DNA of 64,000 nucleotides, taken from CAIVVT01 sp963838205. GTDB taxonomy: Bacteria > Acidobacteriota > Terriglobia > Bryobacterales > Bryobacteraceae. A program made the position numbers and the translations under genes. The notes beneath the pieces were generated by a model, which saw nothing but the letters and a program-made list of their open reading frames with translations, did no database searches and was not told the DNA's origin. The stretch covers positions 62,001-126,000 of the forward strand of contig CAWIQF010000006.1 of the NCBI GenBank assembly GCA_963838205.1, given 5' to 3'. Positions 61,579 to 64,000 of this stretch are shown in pieces. Each line of letters begins with the position of its first letter. Position 1 is the stretch's first letter.

Positions 61579-62910
61579 TTATCGCGTCAGCAGCAGGTGC
61601 ACGTCCATCACATTGGTGCCGGTCGGCCCGGTGCGGATGAGATCGCCCACGGCGTCGAAGAAGCGGTAGGAGTCGTTGCGCTCGAGCGCCGCGGCCGCGT
61701 CCAGCCCCAACGCGCGGGCGCGGGCCAGCGTGCGGCCGTCAGCCAGGGCCCCGGCGGCGTCGGTCGGACCGTCCGTCCCGTCCGTGCCGCCGCTAAGCGC
61801 CACGGCGCCCGCCACGCTGTCCAGCGCCAGCGCGCAGGCCAGGGCGAACTCCTGGTTGCGCCCGCCCAGGCCGTCGCCGCGCAGCGTCACGGTGGTCTCC
61901 CCGCCCGAGATGAAGCACACCGGCGGCCGCGCCGGACGGCCCGAGGCGATCGCTTCTTTGAGGATCGCGGCATGCATCGAGGCGATGTCGCGGGTCTCGC
62001 CTTCAATCAACGTGGACAGCACGACCGGCTTGTAGCCGCGTTCGCGCGCGTCGCGGGCAGCGGCGTCCACCGCCAGCCGGTTCGACCCGACGATCAGGTT
62101 CTGCACGCGCCGGAAGCAGGCCTCGCCAGGCTTGGGCGTCTCGTCGATCTCCCCGAACATCCCGGCTTCCAGACGGTGCCGCGTCACCGCGGGGATACGG
62201 TCCTGGAGCGCGTACTTCTCGATCACGCTCCAGGCCGTCGCGAACGTGGATTCGTCCGGCGCGGTGGGTCCCGAGCCGATGACGTCCAGCGGATCGCCGA
62301 TCACGTCGGACAGCAGCAGCGCTATGACGGTCGCAGGCGCAGCCAGCCGCGCCAGTTGGCCGCCCTTGATGGCCGAGATGTGCTTGCGGACGGCGTTGAT
62401 CTCCTGAATCGTCGCGCCGCAGGCCAGCAGCAGCCGCGTCGTCTCCTGCTTCTCCTCGAGCGTGATGGGCTCGGCCGGCAGCGGCAGCAGCGCCGAGGCG
62501 CCGCCGGAGATGAGGCACAGCACGAGGTCCTCGGCCGTGGCTTCCGCCACCAGCGCGGCGATCTTCCGCGCGCCCTCGACGCCCGCCGCGTCGGGCACCG
62601 GGTGGCCGCACTCATTCAGGCCGATGCGCTTCAACCGCGCCTGGTGGCCGTACTTGGTATTGATCAGTCCGCCCGCGATGCGGCTTCCCAGTAACCGTTC
62701 CAGCGCCTCGCCCATGCGCGCCGAGGCCTTGCCCGCGCCGACCACGAACACGCGGCGGAAGCCGTCCAGGCGATAGCGCTTCCTTCCAACTCTCAGCGTG
62801 CCTGCCTCGACCGCCGCGTGCCGGCGGATCGCTTGGGCGGGGTCGGCGGCCTTGAGCGCGGTCTTGAAGATGGCCAGCGCGTCGCGGCGCAGAATGGCTT
62901 CGGGGCGCAT
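61579..62910 (-). CDS. Glycerate 2-kinase (GckA/MOFRL family)
   Basis: The 443-residue protein has the two-domain form of class II glycerate kinases: an N-terminal DUF4147 domain (VVGAGKASARMG, CLISGGASALLPLP, INAVRKHISAIKGG) and a C-terminal MOFRL domain (FISGGETTVTLRGDGLGGRNQEFAL, GTDGTDGPTDAAGA). It phosphorylates D-glycerate to 2-phosphoglycerate in the cytoplasm, feeding glycolysis. Older databases often label such proteins hydroxypyruvate reductase. It stands 13 bases after the rhamnosidase start region, read in the same direction. Confidence 0.93.
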   Translation of the reverse strand: MRPEAILRRDALAIFKTALKAADPAQAIRRHAAVEAGTLRVGRKRYRLDGFRRVFVVGAGKASARMGEALERLLGSRIAGGLINTKYGHQARLKRIGLNECGHPVPDAAGVEGARKIAALVAEATAEDLVLCLISGGASALLPLPAEPITLEEKQETTRLLLACGATIQEINAVRKHISAIKGGQLARLAAPATVIALLLSDVIGDPLDVIGSGPTAPDESTFATAWSVIEKYALQDRIPAVTRHRLEAGMFGEIDETPKPGEACFRRVQNLIVGSNRLAVDAAARDARERGYKPVVLSTLIEGETRDIASMHAAILKEAIASGRPARPPVCFISGGETTVTLRGDGLGGRNQEFALACALALDSVAGAVALSGGTDGTDGPTDAAGALADGRTLARARALGLDAAAALERNDSYRFFDAVGDLIRTGPTGTNVMDVHLLLTR

Positions 62911-62932
62911 GCATTCCTCCTGCGGGACCAGC

Positions 62933-63460
62933 CTAGAAGATGGGCATTCTCAGGATCTCCTCGACCGCCGCATCCGATCCGCCGCCGGCGATCACAATCC
63001 GGTAGTCGGCGCGCTCGTAGGAACAGCGCCGGCCATGGTACAGATCCTCCAATTGCCACGGATCGCGGGCCAGCGGGCGGTGCGACGATCCGCCGATTCG
63101 CGCGCGAATCATCTCCAGCGGCGCATCGAGCCAGATGGAGACGCCGTGGTTCTGCACGAGGTCGATGTTCACGGCCTGGGTGAAGCATCCGCCGCCCACG
63201 GCGACCACCCACGGCACGCCGCGGCTCACGTCGCCGATGCGCCGCTCGAGCGCGCTGGTCTCAACGCGGCGGAACTGTTCTTCCCCGAGCTTCTCGAAGA
63301 TCTCGGAGATCGTCATCTGCTCGCGCGATTCTATGTCCTCGTCGAGGTCCGCGAAGCGCCACCCCAGATGGCGTGACAGCGAGCGGCCCACGGTGGATTT
63401 GCCCGAGCCCATGAAGCCGACCAGGAACAGTCCCGGTGTTCGCTTCAGCTTCAGAATCAT
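62933..63460 (-). CDS. aroK: Shikimate kinase
   Basis: The 175-residue enzyme has the Walker A loop GFMGSGKSTVG (about 14-24), the shikimate-binding DLDEDIE and REEQ-like FRRVET segment, a GGGCF loop and the lid RPLARD. It phosphorylates shikimate in the aromatic amino acid pathway. The ATG at 63460 gives the family length and has GGGAG upstream; the frame continues 70 codons further without homology. It is divergent from the LON-domain gene. Confidence 0.95.
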   Translation of the reverse strand: MILKLKRTPGLFLVGFMGSGKSTVGRSLSRHLGWRFADLDEDIESREQMTISEIFEKLGEEQFRRVETSALERRIGDVSRGVPWVVAVGGGCFTQAVNIDLVQNHGVSIWLDAPLEMIRARIGGSSHRPLARDPWQLEDLYHGRRCSYERADYRIVIAGGGSDAAVEEILRMPIF

Positions 63461-63596
63461 GCGCCTTGCTCCCTGCGGCGATGCATACGCTTCAATAGGA
63501 TTGCACCACGGACGGCGGCAATGTTGCAAAGGTATGAGAGGAATTGCGACCGGCCGGGAGACGACAGCGGACGCATTAAACAGGCATAATGCTAGC

Positions 63597-64000
63597 ATGC
63601 CCGGGGAACTCATCCCTCTCTTTCCATTGCAGGTGGTGTTGCTGCCGCGCGCGCCGTTGCCGCTGCACATTATCGAGGACCGCTACAAGGAAATGATGCA
63701 GGAGGTGATTGCGGCCGAAGGCGAGTTCGGCGTGGTGCTGAGCCGCGAACAGGGCATCCTCAACACTGGCTGCACCGCCACCATCGAACGCATTCTGCGC
63801 CAGTTCGAGGACGGACGGATGGACCTGCTGGCGGTCGGTCAGCGACGCTTCACGGTGCTGGCTCTGGATATGGAGCGCACGTTCCTGCGCGGCCAGATCG
63901 AGGAGCTCGAGGACGACGATTTTGGCCCCGTGTCGCCGCAAAAAGTCCGCGAGGCGATTGCGCTGCAGCAGGAATACGCCCGCACCATCGAGACCGAGAC
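63597..64000 (+). CDS. LON-domain protein, N-terminal part
   Basis: The frame starts at ATG 63597 and stays open to the right edge, so only 134 residues are visible. It has the LON substrate-binding domain pattern: IPLFPLQVVLLPRAPLPLHI, EFGVVLSR, GCTATIERIL and a DGRMDLLAVGQRRF strand. A short stand-alone LON-domain protein of about 210-230 residues is more likely than a full Lon protease, judging from the divergent aroK neighbour, but the end is not seen. Confidence 0.85.
   Translation, partial: MPGELIPLFPLQVVLLPRAPLPLHIIEDRYKEMMQEVIAAEGEFGVVLSREQGILNTGCTATIERILRQFEDGRMDLLAVGQRRFTVLALDMERTFLRGQIEELEDDDFGPVSPQKVREAIALQQEYARTIETE

Overview
The window is a GC-rich chromosomal segment that most resembles an Acidobacteriota genome of the Bryobacterales/Solibacter type. 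That placement is inferred from gene style: an Oar-like TonB-dependent receptor with an N-terminal carboxypeptidase-regulatory domain, many secreted Tat- or Sec-exported glycosidases, Gfo/Idh/MocA proteins with Tat-like leaders, DUF4091 and DUF5107 proteins, and ROK regulation. No marker gene fixes the species.

Layout. (1) 1-565 holds the 3' end of a restriction-modification type protein. (2) 687-10122 is a corrinoid methyltransferase locus, all on the + strand: two tandem URO-D-type methyltransferases (the second frameshifted), a cobalamin-binding corrinoid protein, a sugar-porter MFS transporter, a homocysteine S-methyltransferase-like protein, a DUF1638 protein, a MtaA-like URO-D protein and a ferredoxin/ASKHA corrinoid activator. 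Together these are the parts of a B12-dependent demethylation system; the sugar porter hints at an O-methylated sugar or cyclitol. (3) 10219-13666 is housekeeping: a cupin, xseA, guaB and tRNA-Ser(CGA). (4) 13667-26200 looks like a decayed island beside the tRNA: two near-identical inverted IS1380-type elements bracket about 9 kb with four secreted glycosidase-type genes (one frameshifted) and a broken integrase.

(5) 26537-29581 is a minus-strand trio: PIG-L deacetylase, GT4 glycosyltransferase and neutral-invertase-like hydrolase. (6) 30191-37700 is a TonB receptor plus sulfatase-like lipoprotein pair facing a divergent ROK regulator across a shared promoter region. (7) 37952-49883 is a minus-strand catabolic block: oxidoreductase, CE1-like esterase, GH42-like protein, DUF5107/TPR protein, small cache-like secreted protein and DUF4091 protein; the upstream four genes are translationally coupled. 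(8) 50144-57091 is a tight + operon of GH20 hexosaminidase, APC permease, M20 peptidase and a secreted transglutaminase-like protein, followed by a convergent oxidoreductase. (9) 58570-61565 carries a URO-D gene remnant and a frameshifted GH78 rhamnosidase. (10) 61579-64000 returns to core metabolism: glycerate 2-kinase, shikimate kinase and the start of a LON-domain protein.

The general picture is a polysaccharide and glycoconjugate degrader with active gene duplication and decay. Three genes carry single-frame shifts that are not in homopolymers, so their state should be confirmed against reads. All functional assignments rest on reading of the translated sequence; no database search was run.
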